Position numbers and translations under genes: made by a program
Assembly (NCBI GenBank): GCA_030836325.1
Contig: JAURQC010000117.1
Span: forward strand, 1 to 47,320
Length of the DNA: 47,320 nucleotides
Direction of reading: 5' to 3'
Origin: Candidatus Nanopelagicales bacterium
GTDB lineage: Bacteria; Actinomycetota; Actinomycetes; S36-B12
Notes under the pieces: generated by a model
Database searches by the model: none
What the model was told of the DNA's origin: nothing
What the model saw: only the letters and a program-made list of their open reading frames with translations
Shown: positions 1 through 8,675 of the stretch, piece after piece
Layout of the letters: each line of letters opens with the position of its first letter
Numbering within the stretch: position 1 is the stretch's first letter

Positions 1-1
1 C

Positions 2-493
2 GAGGTAGCCGAAGTGAAGGTTGAGCTCCCCGTCACTGCCCACCTGCCGGAAAGCTATGTGCCTGCGGAGCGTTTGCGTCTCGAGGCGTACAAGCGCCTC
101 GCCGATGCGCACACCGAGGAGCAGGTGGATGAGGTCGCTGCCGAGTTGGTCGACCGCTACGGGCCACTACCGGTGGAGACACAGACCCTGGTGGCGGTGG
201 CCCGTTTCCGGGTGCACTGCCGAGAGGCTGGGATCGAGGAGGTCATCGCCCAGGGGAATGGAATTCGACTCCATCCGGTAGAACTCCCCGAATCCGCGCA
301 GATGCGGATAACCCGGCTGTACCCGCGCACCACGGTCAAGCCCGCCGTCCGTACGATCATCGTGCCGCGTCCGACGGCGGGAACCTCTATCGGCGCAGCA
401 CCCTTGAAAGACCACGATTTGCTGACGTGGGCAGATGATCTGGTTCAGGCCGTTCGTGGTGTCCACGTACAGCGCAAGGACGTAGACAAGTGA
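2..493 (+). CDS. mfd: Transcription-repair coupling factor Mfd, C-terminal part (5' end outside window)
   Basis: The reading frame is open from base 2 and ends at a TGA at 491-493, giving the last 163 residues. They match the C-terminal D7 (TRCF) domain of Mfd: the opening VKVELPVTAHLPESYV stretch, then YVPAERLRLEAYKRLA and VDRYGPLPVETQTL, all typical of Mfd. Mfd is a cytoplasmic SF2 DNA translocase that removes RNA polymerase stalled at lesions and recruits UvrA; the D7 domain autoinhibits that interaction. The helicase part lies upstream of the window. The stop overlaps the possible GTG start of the next gene by three bases, suggesting translational coupling. Confidence 0.93.
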   Translation, partial: EVAEVKVELPVTAHLPESYVPAERLRLEAYKRLADAHTEEQVDEVAAELVDRYGPLPVETQTLVAVARFRVHCREAGIEEVIAQGNGIRLHPVELPESAQMRITRLYPRTTVKPAVRTIIVPRPTAGTSIGAAPLKDHDLLTWADDLVQAVRGVHVQRKDVDK

Positions 494-1122
494 GAGTTCG
501 AGTGAGGACGGATCGACCGATGGTGAATAGTCGGAAGTTGGGTCTCTTCGGCGCTGCCATGGCGGTCGCGCTGGTTTCAAGCGGCTGCGTGACAGCCACC
601 CCCGGGGCCGCTGCGATCGTTGGAGATACCCGGATCACCGAGCGACAACTCACCTCCCAGGTGGAACAGGTTCTCAAGGCTCAGGGTCGGCCGGTGGACT
701 CGGCATCCGAGGCGCTTGTCGTGACCACCCTCGACCGGATGATCACAGCGCTGTTGGTTGAGCAAATCGCGGAAGAACAAGGCATCACGATCACCCGGGG
801 CGAGTTGGACGCGACCATCGTGAATTACGCAGAAGCGTCCGGCGGGCGACAAGCCTTCGAAGATGCACTCCTCGCCCAGGATCTCGCTCCTGACGACATC
901 GAGGAACTGTTCCGCGTGAACATCCTCGCCCAGAAGATGGGCATGATCTTAGATCCAGGCGGCACGCCCGATTCACAATCGGCGTCGATCTTCGCGGCCG
1001 TAGCCGCGTACAGCGAAGAGGTAGGAACCGAAGTAAGCCCGCGCTACGGATCATGGGATCCGGCGGGCCTGGTTGTCGGACCTCCTCCGAATGACTTGTC
1101 AGCTCCAATCCAGTTCTCCTAG
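490..1122 (+). CDS. SurA N-terminal-like lipoprotein
   Basis: A 210-residue predicted lipoprotein. The signal peptide ends in a lipobox (LVSSGC, Cys33 when counted from the GTG at 490), so the mature protein should be anchored outside the cytoplasmic membrane. Residues about 40-155 resemble the helical chaperone domain of SurA/PrsA-type proteins (IVGDTRITERQLTSQVEQ, then RMITALLVEQIAEEQGITIT). No PPIase (parvulin) domain follows, so a chaperone-like role is family inference. Two starts are possible: GTG at 490, preceded by AAGGA at 476-480, or ATG at 520, preceded by GAGGA at 504-508. The ATG start gives a more usual signal peptide length. It sits between mfd and mazG, an order known from actinobacteria. 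Confidence 0.8.
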   Translation: MRVRVRTDRPMVNSRKLGLFGAAMAVALVSSGCVTATPGAAAIVGDTRITERQLTSQVEQVLKAQGRPVDSASEALVVTTLDRMITALLVEQIAEEQGITITRGELDATIVNYAEASGGRQAFEDALLAQDLAPDDIEELFRVNILAQKMGMILDPGGTPDSQSASIFAAVAAYSEEVGTEVSPRYGSWDPAGLVVGPPPNDLSAPIQFS

Positions 1123-1129
1123 CCGGCGA

Positions 1130-1792
1130 ATGACCAAGCGTGGGGAAAGGGTCCTCGAGCTCGTAGCGGTCATGGACCGTCTGCGTTCGGCCGGCGGATG
1201 CCCGTGGGATGCCCGTCAGACCCACGCGAGCCTGGTCGAGTACTTGGTCGAAGAGGCCTACGAAACGGTTGAGGCGATCGAAAAGCAGGACGACGCCGGC
1301 TTGCGTGAGGAACTCGGCGACCTGCTTCTCCAGGTTGTCTTCCATGCCCGTATTGCGCAGGAGGGCGAAGGCTGGGACATCGACGACGTCGCTCAGGGCA
1401 TCGTCGACAAGTTGATCCGACGCCATCCGCACGTCTTCGCCGACGCGGATGCCAATACCGCCGAGAAGGTCGAGGCGAATTGGCACGCACTCAAGGCTCA
1501 GGAGAAGGGTCGCGAATCAGTAACTGACGGAATCCCTGAACACCTCCCGGCGCTGCTTCGGGCATCGAAGGTTCACTCGCGCAGTGCGTCATTGGGCGAA
1601 GACCTACCTGAGATCGCGCGGATGGCTCAGGCTGAACAGATTCTCGACTCACTAGAAACAGAGGACGAGTTGGGTGACCTGCTTGTGGCCGTGGCTTCTT
1701 TGGCCCGCTCGCGAGACTGGGACGCCGAGGCTGCACTGAGACAGGCCGTCAGACGTCGCATCGACGCGATCGTCGAGGTCGAACGCTCGTGA
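1130..1792 (+). CDS. mazG: Nucleoside triphosphate pyrophosphohydrolase MazG
   Basis: About 220 residues. It carries the MazG core: the LRSAGGCPWDARQTH entry motif, then the metal-binding helices YLVEEAYETVEAIE and LREELGDLLLQVVFHA (EExxE and ExxD). These bind Mg2+ for hydrolysis of NTPs to NMP and PPi, a house-cleaning reaction in the cytoplasm. A second, degenerate MazG-like segment (ELGDLLVAVASLARSRDWDAEAALRQA) follows near residues 180-205. I chose ATG 1130, seven bases after the upstream stop, because the conserved core begins about ten residues later. The frame stays open upstream to 1073, but that part overlaps the lipoprotein gene. The end overlaps the next gene by four bases. Confidence 0.92.
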   Translation: MTKRGERVLELVAVMDRLRSAGGCPWDARQTHASLVEYLVEEAYETVEAIEKQDDAGLREELGDLLLQVVFHARIAQEGEGWDIDDVAQGIVDKLIRRHPHVFADADANTAEKVEANWHALKAQEKGRESVTDGIPEHLPALLRASKVHSRSASLGEDLPEIARMAQAEQILDSLETEDELGDLLVAVASLARSRDWDAEAALRQAVRRRIDAIVEVERS

Positions 1793-3438
1793 ACGACGCA
1801 ACAGCTGAGTTCCGTGCACTAGCCGAAGCCTGCATCGACTCTGCGCTCGAGGCCGATCCGGTCGCTGCCACGTGGTTGGGCGACCACCGATTCGACGACC
1901 GTCTGCCGAACTACACGGCTTCAGTTCAAGATGACCGTTCTCGCGAGATCGATGACCAATTGACGGCTATCGACGCTATCGACGATGTCGAATTGGACGT
2001 TACGGATCTGGTGGATCTAGAGATCCTGCGTTCACGATTGCAGAGGGAAGCGTTCGAGATCGAAGAGTTGCGATCAGCCAAGTGGAACCCGATGCAGTGG
2101 AATCCCGGAACCGCCCTACACCTGTTGCTGTCTCGAGATTTTGCGCCGTGGCCCGAGCGTGCCGTTTCACTGGATGCCCGCCTCGCCGCTGTTCCCGAGT
2201 TCTTGGAACAGGCCCGCTCGACCCTTGGCGACATGCCGCAGATCCACGTCGAGACGGCGATCGGCCAGTTGCAGGGGACACGCGCGCTCATCGCGGACGT
2301 CATCCCCACTGAATGTGATCGCCACGAGTCACCGGTTCCCGGAGCCGTCTCTGCGGCGCTGGACGCGGTCGACGAACACCTTGAATGGCTCGAAGAGAAG
2401 CTATCGGTCAGCACGAGAAGCCCACGGCTGAACCAGCGGGTGTACGCCGGAGTGCTGTGGCACTCACTGGATGACGCCACAAGCGCGAACCACCTGCTTC
2501 GAGACGCAGAAGCGCATCTCGACGCCGTGACCGAACAGCTCCGAGAGGTAGCAGCTGAATATCTCGATGAGTCAGTGCACGCCGAACGGGTGGTCCGTCG
2601 CGCCCTGGAATCGGTTGCGCTCGAATCACCGGTGACGAATGAGACGGTTCTGCCGCTCGTTGAAGGTGCGCTGCTGCGAACCACCGACTTTGTGCGCGAA
2701 CACGACCTCGTATCGATCCCGGAAACCGAAGTCCAGGTTATCGAAATGCCTGAAGTTCACCGTGGCGTGGCTATTGCGTACTGCGATGCACCGGGTCCAC
2801 TCGAAACGTCCTCAGTTCCTACGTACGTGGCTGTGTCACCAACACCCGCTTCGTGGGATGCCGAGCGCATCGATTCTTTTTACCGGGAATACAACGGGAC
2901 CTTACTTCACGATCTGACTATTCACGAAGCGATGCCGGGACACGTATTACAGCTGGCGCACGCCGCGCGTCTGGAGTCACCGACGCGGGTTCGCCGATTC
3001 GGGTTCAGCGGAGTGTTCGTTGAAGGGTGGGCGGTGTATGCAGAGGAACTGCTCCTCGATCACGGGTATGCCCCAGAGGAGTCGCGGCGATCGGCCCTGG
3101 CGATCCGCCTTCAGCAACTGAAGATGCAAGCCCGCATGGCGATCAACACAATCTTGGATATTCGGGTCCACTCCATGGACATGACCGAGGATGAAGGCCT
3201 TCGACTCATGACCTTCCGCGGATTCCAGGAGGAGGGCGAAGCGGTGGGAAAGTGGCGTCGTGCTCTCCTGACCGCAGGGCAGCTACCCACCTATTTCGTT
3301 GGATATCGCGCGGTGAAGAGCATCGCCGATGATCTGCGGGTTGTGCACCCGGACTGGAGCGATCGCCAGGTGCACGATCTGGTGCTGGGACATGGTTCGC
3401 CGGCGCCTCGCCACCTGCGGGCTTTGGTCGGGATCTAG
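1789..3438 (+). CDS. DUF885 family putative metallohydrolase
   Basis: A 549-residue protein of the DUF885 family, a group with a thermolysin/M32-like zinc-peptidase signature and mostly unproven activity. The decisive motifs are HEAMPGH at residues 379-385, an HExxxxH zinc site, and the downstream EGWAVYAEEL starting at Glu412, likely the third ligand. There is no signal peptide, so it should act in the cytoplasm. It starts at GTG 1789, overlapping mazG by four bases (GTGA), so the two are probably co-translated. Typical family length is 550-600 residues, so it appears complete. The substrate is unknown; hydrolysis of a peptide-like bond is family inference. Confidence 0.85.
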   Translation: MNDATAEFRALAEACIDSALEADPVAATWLGDHRFDDRLPNYTASVQDDRSREIDDQLTAIDAIDDVELDVTDLVDLEILRSRLQREAFEIEELRSAKWNPMQWNPGTALHLLLSRDFAPWPERAVSLDARLAAVPEFLEQARSTLGDMPQIHVETAIGQLQGTRALIADVIPTECDRHESPVPGAVSAALDAVDEHLEWLEEKLSVSTRSPRLNQRVYAGVLWHSLDDATSANHLLRDAEAHLDAVTEQLREVAAEYLDESVHAERVVRRALESVALESPVTNETVLPLVEGALLRTTDFVREHDLVSIPETEVQVIEMPEVHRGVAIAYCDAPGPLETSSVPTYVAVSPTPASWDAERIDSFYREYNGTLLHDLTIHEAMPGHVLQLAHAARLESPTRVRRFGFSGVFVEGWAVYAEELLLDHGYAPEESRRSALAIRLQQLKMQARMAINTILDIRVHSMDMTEDEGLRLMTFRGFQEEGEAVGKWRRALLTAGQLPTYFVGYRAVKSIADDLRVVHPDWSDRQVHDLVLGHGSPAPRHLRALVGI

Positions 3439-3473
3439 TCCCGAAGCCGCAGCTTCTGTGAGATTGTCAGCAC

Positions 3474-5123
3474 GTGCCCGACGCTGATCTTTGTATTGTC
3501 AACTTCGAATGCCCCCTCCTTCCTGATGATGTCCGCGCCATTGGGATCACCGGTGGTCGTTTCTCGCACTTCTGGAACAACCTCGACGATGTGTCGGCCG
3601 GAGCGAGCCTGGATCTCGACGGCTGCACTCTTTTGCCGGGAATCGATGATTCACACCTGCATGGGTACGAATACGGCCGATCGCTCACGGCAGTCGATCT
3701 TGGCCGCACAGCGGCAGGAAGTCTCGAGACCTTCCGCGAAGTCCTCCGATCGGCCACGCCGGAAGCGAGTGGGTGGATCCGTGGAATTGGGTGGGACGGT
3801 ACGGATTTCATCGGATCGGGCCCCAATGGAACCCTGTCGATCGCCGATATTGATGATGTAACGGGTGTCGCTCCCGCCATCCTCACGGACGTGACGGGAC
3901 ACCAGGCGCTCGTTAACTCTGCGGCTCTTCGGGTCGCTGGCATCGATGTGAACACTCCCAACCCCTCGGGGGGAGTTATCGTGCGAGATGAGTCGGGCGC
4001 TGCGACGGGTTTGATCATGGAAGCGGCAATAGGTCTCATCAATCAAGTCATCCCGCAGTTGAGCTCTGAAGACCAGCGGCGGGCGATTCTTGTCGCTCAA
4101 GATGCCTTGGTGCGTCAGGGAGTCGTTGCGTACACCGACCCCGGGCTTGGCCCTGGTGCGCGCACTCTTATGGACGGCACCGGTGATCTGGGAGCAGTGG
4201 AGGCCTATCGACGGGTCGTAGATGACGGCCTCCTCGCGTTGCGGGTGAATGTCATGCTGCTCTTCGGTGGGCTGGGTGGTACAACGGCACGTGAGGTGAG
4301 TGACGGGTTAGCAGACTTTGGCGGACCTACGTCCATGAGTCCGTTCGGACAACTTGGCATTGCCCAGGTCAAGGTGTTTGCAGACGGAATACCTCGAAGT
4401 CGAACCGCGTGGATGTCGGAGCCCTATGACGACTGCACGCACGGAAAGCTTCAGATTGCAGGCGAGACCGATGAAGACCGTGTCCGGGAGCTTCACGAAA
4501 TCGTTACTTGTGCTGCGTCCAAAGGATGGCAGGTCGGCGTTCATTCCATCGGGGACGAGGCCATTGAACACGTGGTCGATGCTCTGACGGCCGAGCAGAA
4601 CATGCCGCGCGAACTGCGTCACTATGTGATCCACGGGGATTTTATTCGCCACCGTGACATTGGTCGGATGAGCCGAGCTGATGTGACGCTTAACGCGAAT
4701 CCAAGTATCCGATGGCAAGTGGGGGGCAGCGTTGCCCCCGTCATCGGTGACGAGCGGAACGCTCGCCGTCAGCCCCTTCGTACTGCAGTCGACGAAGGTG
4801 TCAACGTATGTCTATCGTCCGATGCACCTGTCGCGCCCCCTGACTGGAGAGTCATGTTCGCGGCGGCGGTGACCCGCTCCTGGAGGTCCGACCCTGGTCG
4901 GACCGACAATCAGCGGCTCTCGATCCGTGAGGCCCTCCACGCCCTGACGCGCAACGCCTCGTGGCAGAGTCACGCAGAGTCCTGGCGTGGGTCCCTCGCG
5001 GCTAATCAGTCTGCTGACTTCATAGTTCTCGATCAACGGGTGGACTGGAATGAGCCGTGGTCGCTAGTCGATGCATCGATTGTCCGTACAGTCATTCACG
5101 GTGACACCGTTTTCGAGAAGTGA
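3474..5123 (+). CDS. Amidohydrolase family 3 (YtcJ-like) protein
   Basis: A 549-residue metal-dependent amidohydrolase of the YtcJ/NfdA type. Visible features are LPGIDDSHLHG near residue 55 (the HxH metal motif appears as HLH), VKVFADGIPRSRTAWMSEPY in the middle (lysine and barrel motif of family 3), VGVHSIGDEAIEHVVDAL with its histidine, and VCLSSDAPVAPPDW near the C-terminus (the metal-binding Asp). It should hydrolyse an amide or N-formyl/imide bond in the cytoplasm. Start is GTG 3474 with only weak ribosome-binding sequence. It lies 35 bp after the DUF885 gene and 6 bp before the sulfatase gene, so it probably shares a transcript with the latter. Substrate unknown. Confidence 0.87.
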   Translation: MPDADLCIVNFECPLLPDDVRAIGITGGRFSHFWNNLDDVSAGASLDLDGCTLLPGIDDSHLHGYEYGRSLTAVDLGRTAAGSLETFREVLRSATPEASGWIRGIGWDGTDFIGSGPNGTLSIADIDDVTGVAPAILTDVTGHQALVNSAALRVAGIDVNTPNPSGGVIVRDESGAATGLIMEAAIGLINQVIPQLSSEDQRRAILVAQDALVRQGVVAYTDPGLGPGARTLMDGTGDLGAVEAYRRVVDDGLLALRVNVMLLFGGLGGTTAREVSDGLADFGGPTSMSPFGQLGIAQVKVFADGIPRSRTAWMSEPYDDCTHGKLQIAGETDEDRVRELHEIVTCAASKGWQVGVHSIGDEAIEHVVDALTAEQNMPRELRHYVIHGDFIRHRDIGRMSRADVTLNANPSIRWQVGGSVAPVIGDERNARRQPLRTAVDEGVNVCLSSDAPVAPPDWRVMFAAAVTRSWRSDPGRTDNQRLSIREALHALTRNASWQSHAESWRGSLAANQSADFIVLDQRVDWNEPWSLVDASIVRTVIHGDTVFEK

Positions 5124-5129
5124 GGCGTC

Positions 5130-6683
5130 ATGAACATAGTTGTGATCTGCGCTGATCAATTACGTGCCGACCATCTTGGCCATGAAGGCATGTTGCCGGT
5201 GAAGACACCATGGATCGACTCGATCGCACACGAAGGCCATAGTTTTGCCAATGCTTATGTGACTAATCCCGTGTGTATGCCCAATCGGGCCAGCATCATG
5301 ACCGGGCGTTGGCCCTCCGCCCACGGAGTGCGAACCAATGGATTGCCTCTCGATCCGCACGCGGATACGTATGCGCGAGTGCTTCGCGGCAAGGGTTGGA
5401 AAACCGCAGCCGTCGGAAAGCTCCACCTGCAACCCATGGGCTATCCGTATGAGGAGTACCAGCTTGACCAGATCAAGCAAGCCGTTCCCGATCTATGGAA
5501 GCGGGCGATGGAAAATTTCTCCACTGACTTCCAATCATGGGAGGACTTCCAGCTTCACGCTGAGGGGCCGATCACCATCCCTGAGGACTACTACGGCTTC
5601 GATGACGTATCGCTCGTGATCGGCCACGGTGATCGGGTGTCCGGGAATTATCGCGAGTGGGCTCGCTCTCGTGGCTGGGATCCTGAGGTGCAATCGGGGG
5701 TTGATGCGTCCCCCAACGTTCTTGCGTCGTGGGATCACGTCTATGAGAGTCCGGTTCCTGCAGAGCTTCACCCGACCACTTTCGTTGCTGAGGAGGCTGT
5801 CAGCCGACTTCGGGCCTTTGCCGAACTGGATTCGGAATTTCTTCTCTACGTCTCTTTCCCCGACCCGCACCATCCCTTTGCGCCACCTCGCGAGTACTTC
5901 GAGAGGTACCGCCCGGACGAAGTTCCTATACCGGACAGCTTCTTTGATGAACACGAGTCGTCTCCGCAGTACATCCGGGAGATGGTTGCTCGACGCGGAA
6001 CGCAAGACGTCGATCCAATGATGCTGTGGTCGCCCAGCGAAGAGCAGTTCCGGCATGCTTTGGCGGCGGAGATGGGATCGATCGAATTCATCGACGATGC
6101 GGTGGGCCGGATCCTGCAGGCTCTTGAAGATCAGGGTTTGGCTGATGACACGGTGGTTGTCTTCACTTCGGATCACGGTGATGTCTTCGGAGATCACGGG
6201 CTGATGCTCAAGCACTTCACCCACTATCGCGGGGTCATTCGGGTGCCGCTTCTCATCCGAGGCCCGGAATTCGGGCATGGTCGACACGAGGGTCTCGCAA
6301 GTAGCGCAGACATTGCACCGACAATCCTTGATCTCGTGAATGCGCCAGCCCTGTCTCAGGCACAGGGCCAGTCGTTGACCCGCGTCATTCGGGGTGAGGC
6401 ACCATCAGTCCGCAAGGCGCTCGTTGTGGAAGAGGATCAGCCCTACGGCCTTGTCGATCTTCCTGGTCCGGTTCGGATGCGGACACTCGTGACGGAGAAC
6501 GTCAGGCTGACTGAGATCCCAGCCAGGGGGATCGTCGAGCTGTATGACAGGCGCACCGACCCACAAGAGATCAAGAACATTGCGGAAAGGGACGAAGCGC
6601 TCCTGGCCCAATCCAGAGAGTTACTCCTGGCCGAAGTTGTCGCTCTCCAGGACGGCTCCCGGGTTCCGTTCCACGCCGCGTAG
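5130..6683 (+). CDS. Cys-type sulfatase (alkaline phosphatase superfamily)
   Basis: A 517-residue sulfatase. The N-terminal ICADQLRADHLG holds the first metal-binding aspartates. Cys49 lies in the motif NPVCMPNRASIMTG, which fits CxPxRxxxxTG; this cysteine is converted to formylglycine by FGE in active enzymes. The later VVFTSDHGDVFGDHG gives the second metal pair and LKHFTHYRGVIRVPLLIRGP follows. There is no signal peptide, so it should act on an imported sulfate ester (choline-sulfatase-like group) or an organophosphonate. It starts at ATG 5130, six bases after the amidohydrolase, with GAGG at 5122-5125. No FGE gene is visible in the window. The downstream ABC importer could bring in its substrate. 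Confidence 0.9.
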   Translation: MNIVVICADQLRADHLGHEGMLPVKTPWIDSIAHEGHSFANAYVTNPVCMPNRASIMTGRWPSAHGVRTNGLPLDPHADTYARVLRGKGWKTAAVGKLHLQPMGYPYEEYQLDQIKQAVPDLWKRAMENFSTDFQSWEDFQLHAEGPITIPEDYYGFDDVSLVIGHGDRVSGNYREWARSRGWDPEVQSGVDASPNVLASWDHVYESPVPAELHPTTFVAEEAVSRLRAFAELDSEFLLYVSFPDPHHPFAPPREYFERYRPDEVPIPDSFFDEHESSPQYIREMVARRGTQDVDPMMLWSPSEEQFRHALAAEMGSIEFIDDAVGRILQALEDQGLADDTVVVFTSDHGDVFGDHGLMLKHFTHYRGVIRVPLLIRGPEFGHGRHEGLASSADIAPTILDLVNAPALSQAQGQSLTRVIRGEAPSVRKALVVEEDQPYGLVDLPGPVRMRTLVTENVRLTEIPARGIVELYDRRTDPQEIKNIAERDEALLAQSRELLLAEVVALQDGSRVPFHAA

Positions 6684-6743
6684 GGGTCTTCATGGATGTC
6701 GAATTTTGGAGAAACGTGGATTTTCGATGAGCTCTGGATATAC

Positions 6744-6759
6744 CTTTCGCTAACGAAAG
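6744..6759. promoter_or_regulatory. Inverted repeat upstream of the ABC importer operon
   Basis: The sequence CTTTCG-CTAA-CGAAAG is a perfect 6-bp dyad with a 4-nt centre, located 24 bp upstream of the ATG of the substrate-binding protein gene, in the 99-bp gap after the sulfatase gene. Its A+T-rich surroundings (GATATACC, GATTTCC) fit a promoter/operator region. The binding protein is unknown and no regulator gene adjoins it. Confidence 0.4.
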
Positions 6760-6782
6760 ATTTCCCCTAGTGAGGAGTATTC

Positions 6783-7802
6783 ATGGGAACTCGCAAGAAG
6801 TGGGTGGCCGGCATTCTGGCTACCGGGGTCATGGGAGCGATGCTGTCCGGGGTCGCCTCGCCCGCGCAGGCGCTGACCGATATCAAGGTGGCCCTCGGCC
6901 CTTACAACTCGATCGGTGCGATCCAGTACGCGCAGGACTCGGGAATCATGCGCAAGAACAACCTGAACATCAGCGAGTTCGTCGTGCTGCCCGCGCCGCC
7001 ACCGGCTATCGCTGCTCTGGCGAGTGGTCAAGTTCAGTTCGCATACACCCCGACGATTCCCGCGATCAACTCTTACGAGAATGCTGGGATTAATCTGCGC
7101 ATCGTCGCCCCGGCGGATGGCTACAAGCGTCGCGACCTGGTCAAGGCCAAGAAGAACTCGGCTTTTGCCGCCTCGATGGATGACACCGGCGTCTGCGTCA
7201 ACCCGTCTTCCGGAATCAAGCGTTGGAAAAACCTCGAGGGCAAGACCGTCTCGGTCCCCGCCCGCGGCGCCCAGGCCGAGGTCACCATTGCTCAAGCGGT
7301 CAAGGATGATGGCGGTGACGCAAGCAAGATTAACTGGGTGACTCTCACATTCCCCGAGGTCGTTCCGAGCGTTAAGAACGGTCAAGTGGATGCCGGCTTC
7401 ACGGTCGAGCCCTTTGGCGGAATTTGCAAGTCCGAGGGCATGAGCAATCTCGGATCACCGGGTATCGCATTCTTCGATGTGGAGCAGGCAATCGGCGTAT
7501 GGGTCACCACCGCGGATTACGCGAAGAAGAACCCAAAGGTGGTTGCTGACTTCCAGAAGGCGATGTACCAAACGCATGAGTACGCTAATAAGAGCAAGGC
7601 GAACATGCGCAAGGTCATCCTGGCGTCGACCAAGATCACCGAGTTGAGTGCGAAGGATGCGCTTGCCGCGAATCCTCCGTATTACCCGATGCAGGTCACT
7701 CGCGTGGACGTCACTCGCCCGGCACAGAAGATGTACGAACTCGGCTTCCTTGACAAGAAGGCCGACGTAGCCGGATTGCTGCAGAAGCAGTACCGCAAGT
7801 AA
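6783..7802 (+). CDS. ABC transporter substrate-binding protein, NMT1/THI5-like (NitT/TauT/SsuA type)
   Basis: A 339-residue periplasmic-binding-fold protein. The signal peptide (MGTRKKWVAG... to ASPAQA, cleavage after about residue 30) fits signal peptidase I. There is no lipobox cysteine, which is odd for a binding protein in a presumed Gram-positive cell. The mature part starts TDIKVALGPYNSIGAIQYAQDSGIMRKNNL and contains LEGKTVSVPARGAQAEV and VKNGQVDAGFTVEPF, typical of the NMT1/SsuA family that binds nitrate, sulfonates, thiamine precursors or aromatic acids. Start is ATG 6783 with GAGGAG at 6772-6777. A strong hairpin separates it from the permease genes, consistent with higher expression of the binding protein. 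Ligand unknown; the sulfatase and amidohydrolase neighbours hint at a sulfated or amide compound. Confidence 0.9.
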   Translation: MGTRKKWVAGILATGVMGAMLSGVASPAQALTDIKVALGPYNSIGAIQYAQDSGIMRKNNLNISEFVVLPAPPPAIAALASGQVQFAYTPTIPAINSYENAGINLRIVAPADGYKRRDLVKAKKNSAFAASMDDTGVCVNPSSGIKRWKNLEGKTVSVPARGAQAEVTIAQAVKDDGGDASKINWVTLTFPEVVPSVKNGQVDAGFTVEPFGGICKSEGMSNLGSPGIAFFDVEQAIGVWVTTADYAKKNPKVVADFQKAMYQTHEYANKSKANMRKVILASTKITELSAKDALAANPPYYPMQVTRVDVTRPAQKMYELGFLDKKADVAGLLQKQYRK

Positions 7803-7811
7803 CGCTAATGA

Positions 7812-7854
7812 AATGTTGTGGGGCCGCTGCGCTAAGCAGTGGCCCCACAACATT
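7812..7854 (+). terminator. Long hairpin between binding-protein and permease genes (partial terminator/attenuator)
   Basis: Arms 7812-7830 and 7836-7854 pair over 19 bp with a single G-U pair, around the loop GCTAA. The stem includes GGGGCC/GGCCCC. It starts 10 bp after the binding-protein stop codon. No clear U-tract follows (CGTATT), so it may act as an mRNA-stabilising or partial-termination element rather than a strong intrinsic terminator. Such elements are known to raise binding-protein levels over permease levels. Confidence 0.7.
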
Positions 7855-7889
7855 CGTATTGACACTCAAAGAGGTGAGGTAGTGCAGCG

Positions 7890-8675
7890 GTGACGACCAT
7901 TTCGACCGAAGGGTCGCGGAAGAGCGTCTTTGGGCTCATTCCGCCCGCGGTCGTATCCACTTTGGTGTCGCTAGCGATTTGGCAACTGGCCGCCACGGTA
8001 GGGCCCATCTCGGAATCGTCGATTCCAACTGCAACCGCGACCGTTGCAACCCTCGTCGCGATGATCTTTGAGGGAGAAACCTACGCTCTCATCGGCGAAA
8101 CTTTCGTTATGGCGGGAATCGGATTCCTGTTATCCGTTGTGATTGCCATTCCCGCAGGATTTGCGATCGGATTGAGTCGATTTGCCTACAGATCCACCAA
8201 ATTCACATTCGACTTCTTCAAAGTTATCCCGCCCATCGTCCTAATCCCGATCACCATCTTGGTGCTCGGACCATCAATGCAGATGGGTGTCTTCCTGATT
8301 GTCTTCACGAACGTGTTCGCATTGGCGATTCAGACGTCCTACGGCGTTCGAGACACAGACCCAGTCCTACTGGAGACACTGCGGCTGTATCGCCTAGGAC
8401 TAGCCAAGCAGATCCTCTACGCGCGCCTGCCAACAGCTCTGCCCTTTATTGCAGTGGGACTACGACTTGCCGCAGCGGCTTCCCTCATCGTGGCGGTGGT
8501 TGCAGGTCTCCTCGGAGGTGCCCCCGGTCTGGGAAACGCGATCCTCACGAGTCAGTCCAGCGGAAACTCTGAACGGACCTTTGCCATCGTCCTACTTCTG
8601 GGCGTCCTCGGAGTCGCGGTGAGCCGAGCCATTCAGTGGTCGCAGGCTCGCATCGTTTTCTGGGAGTCCCGATGA
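7890..8675 (+). CDS. ABC transporter permease, SsuC/TauC-like
   Basis: A 261-residue inner-membrane permease with about six hydrophobic segments, the first near residues 14-36 (LIPPAVVSTLVSLAIWQLAA). The EAA-type cytoplasmic loop that docks the ATPase is seen in LLETLRLYRLGLAKQILYARLP. It belongs to the BPD_transp_1 fold used by nitrate, taurine and sulfonate importers. Start is GTG 7890, with GAGG at 7876-7879 a little far upstream. Its stop TGA overlaps the ATG of the second permease (8672), so the two permeases are translationally coupled and likely form a heterodimer. Confidence 0.9.
   Translation: MTTISTEGSRKSVFGLIPPAVVSTLVSLAIWQLAATVGPISESSIPTATATVATLVAMIFEGETYALIGETFVMAGIGFLLSVVIAIPAGFAIGLSRFAYRSTKFTFDFFKVIPPIVLIPITILVLGPSMQMGVFLIVFTNVFALAIQTSYGVRDTDPVLLETLRLYRLGLAKQILYARLPTALPFIAVGLRLAAAASLIVAVVAGLLGGAPGLGNAILTSQSSGNSERTFAIVLLLGVLGVAVSRAIQWSQARIVFWESR

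Noticed and set aside
3443..3456. Small hairpin GAAGC-CGCA-GCTTC as a terminator
   Set aside because: Only a 5-bp stem, no U-tract, and the next gene starts 18 bp later; too weak to call.
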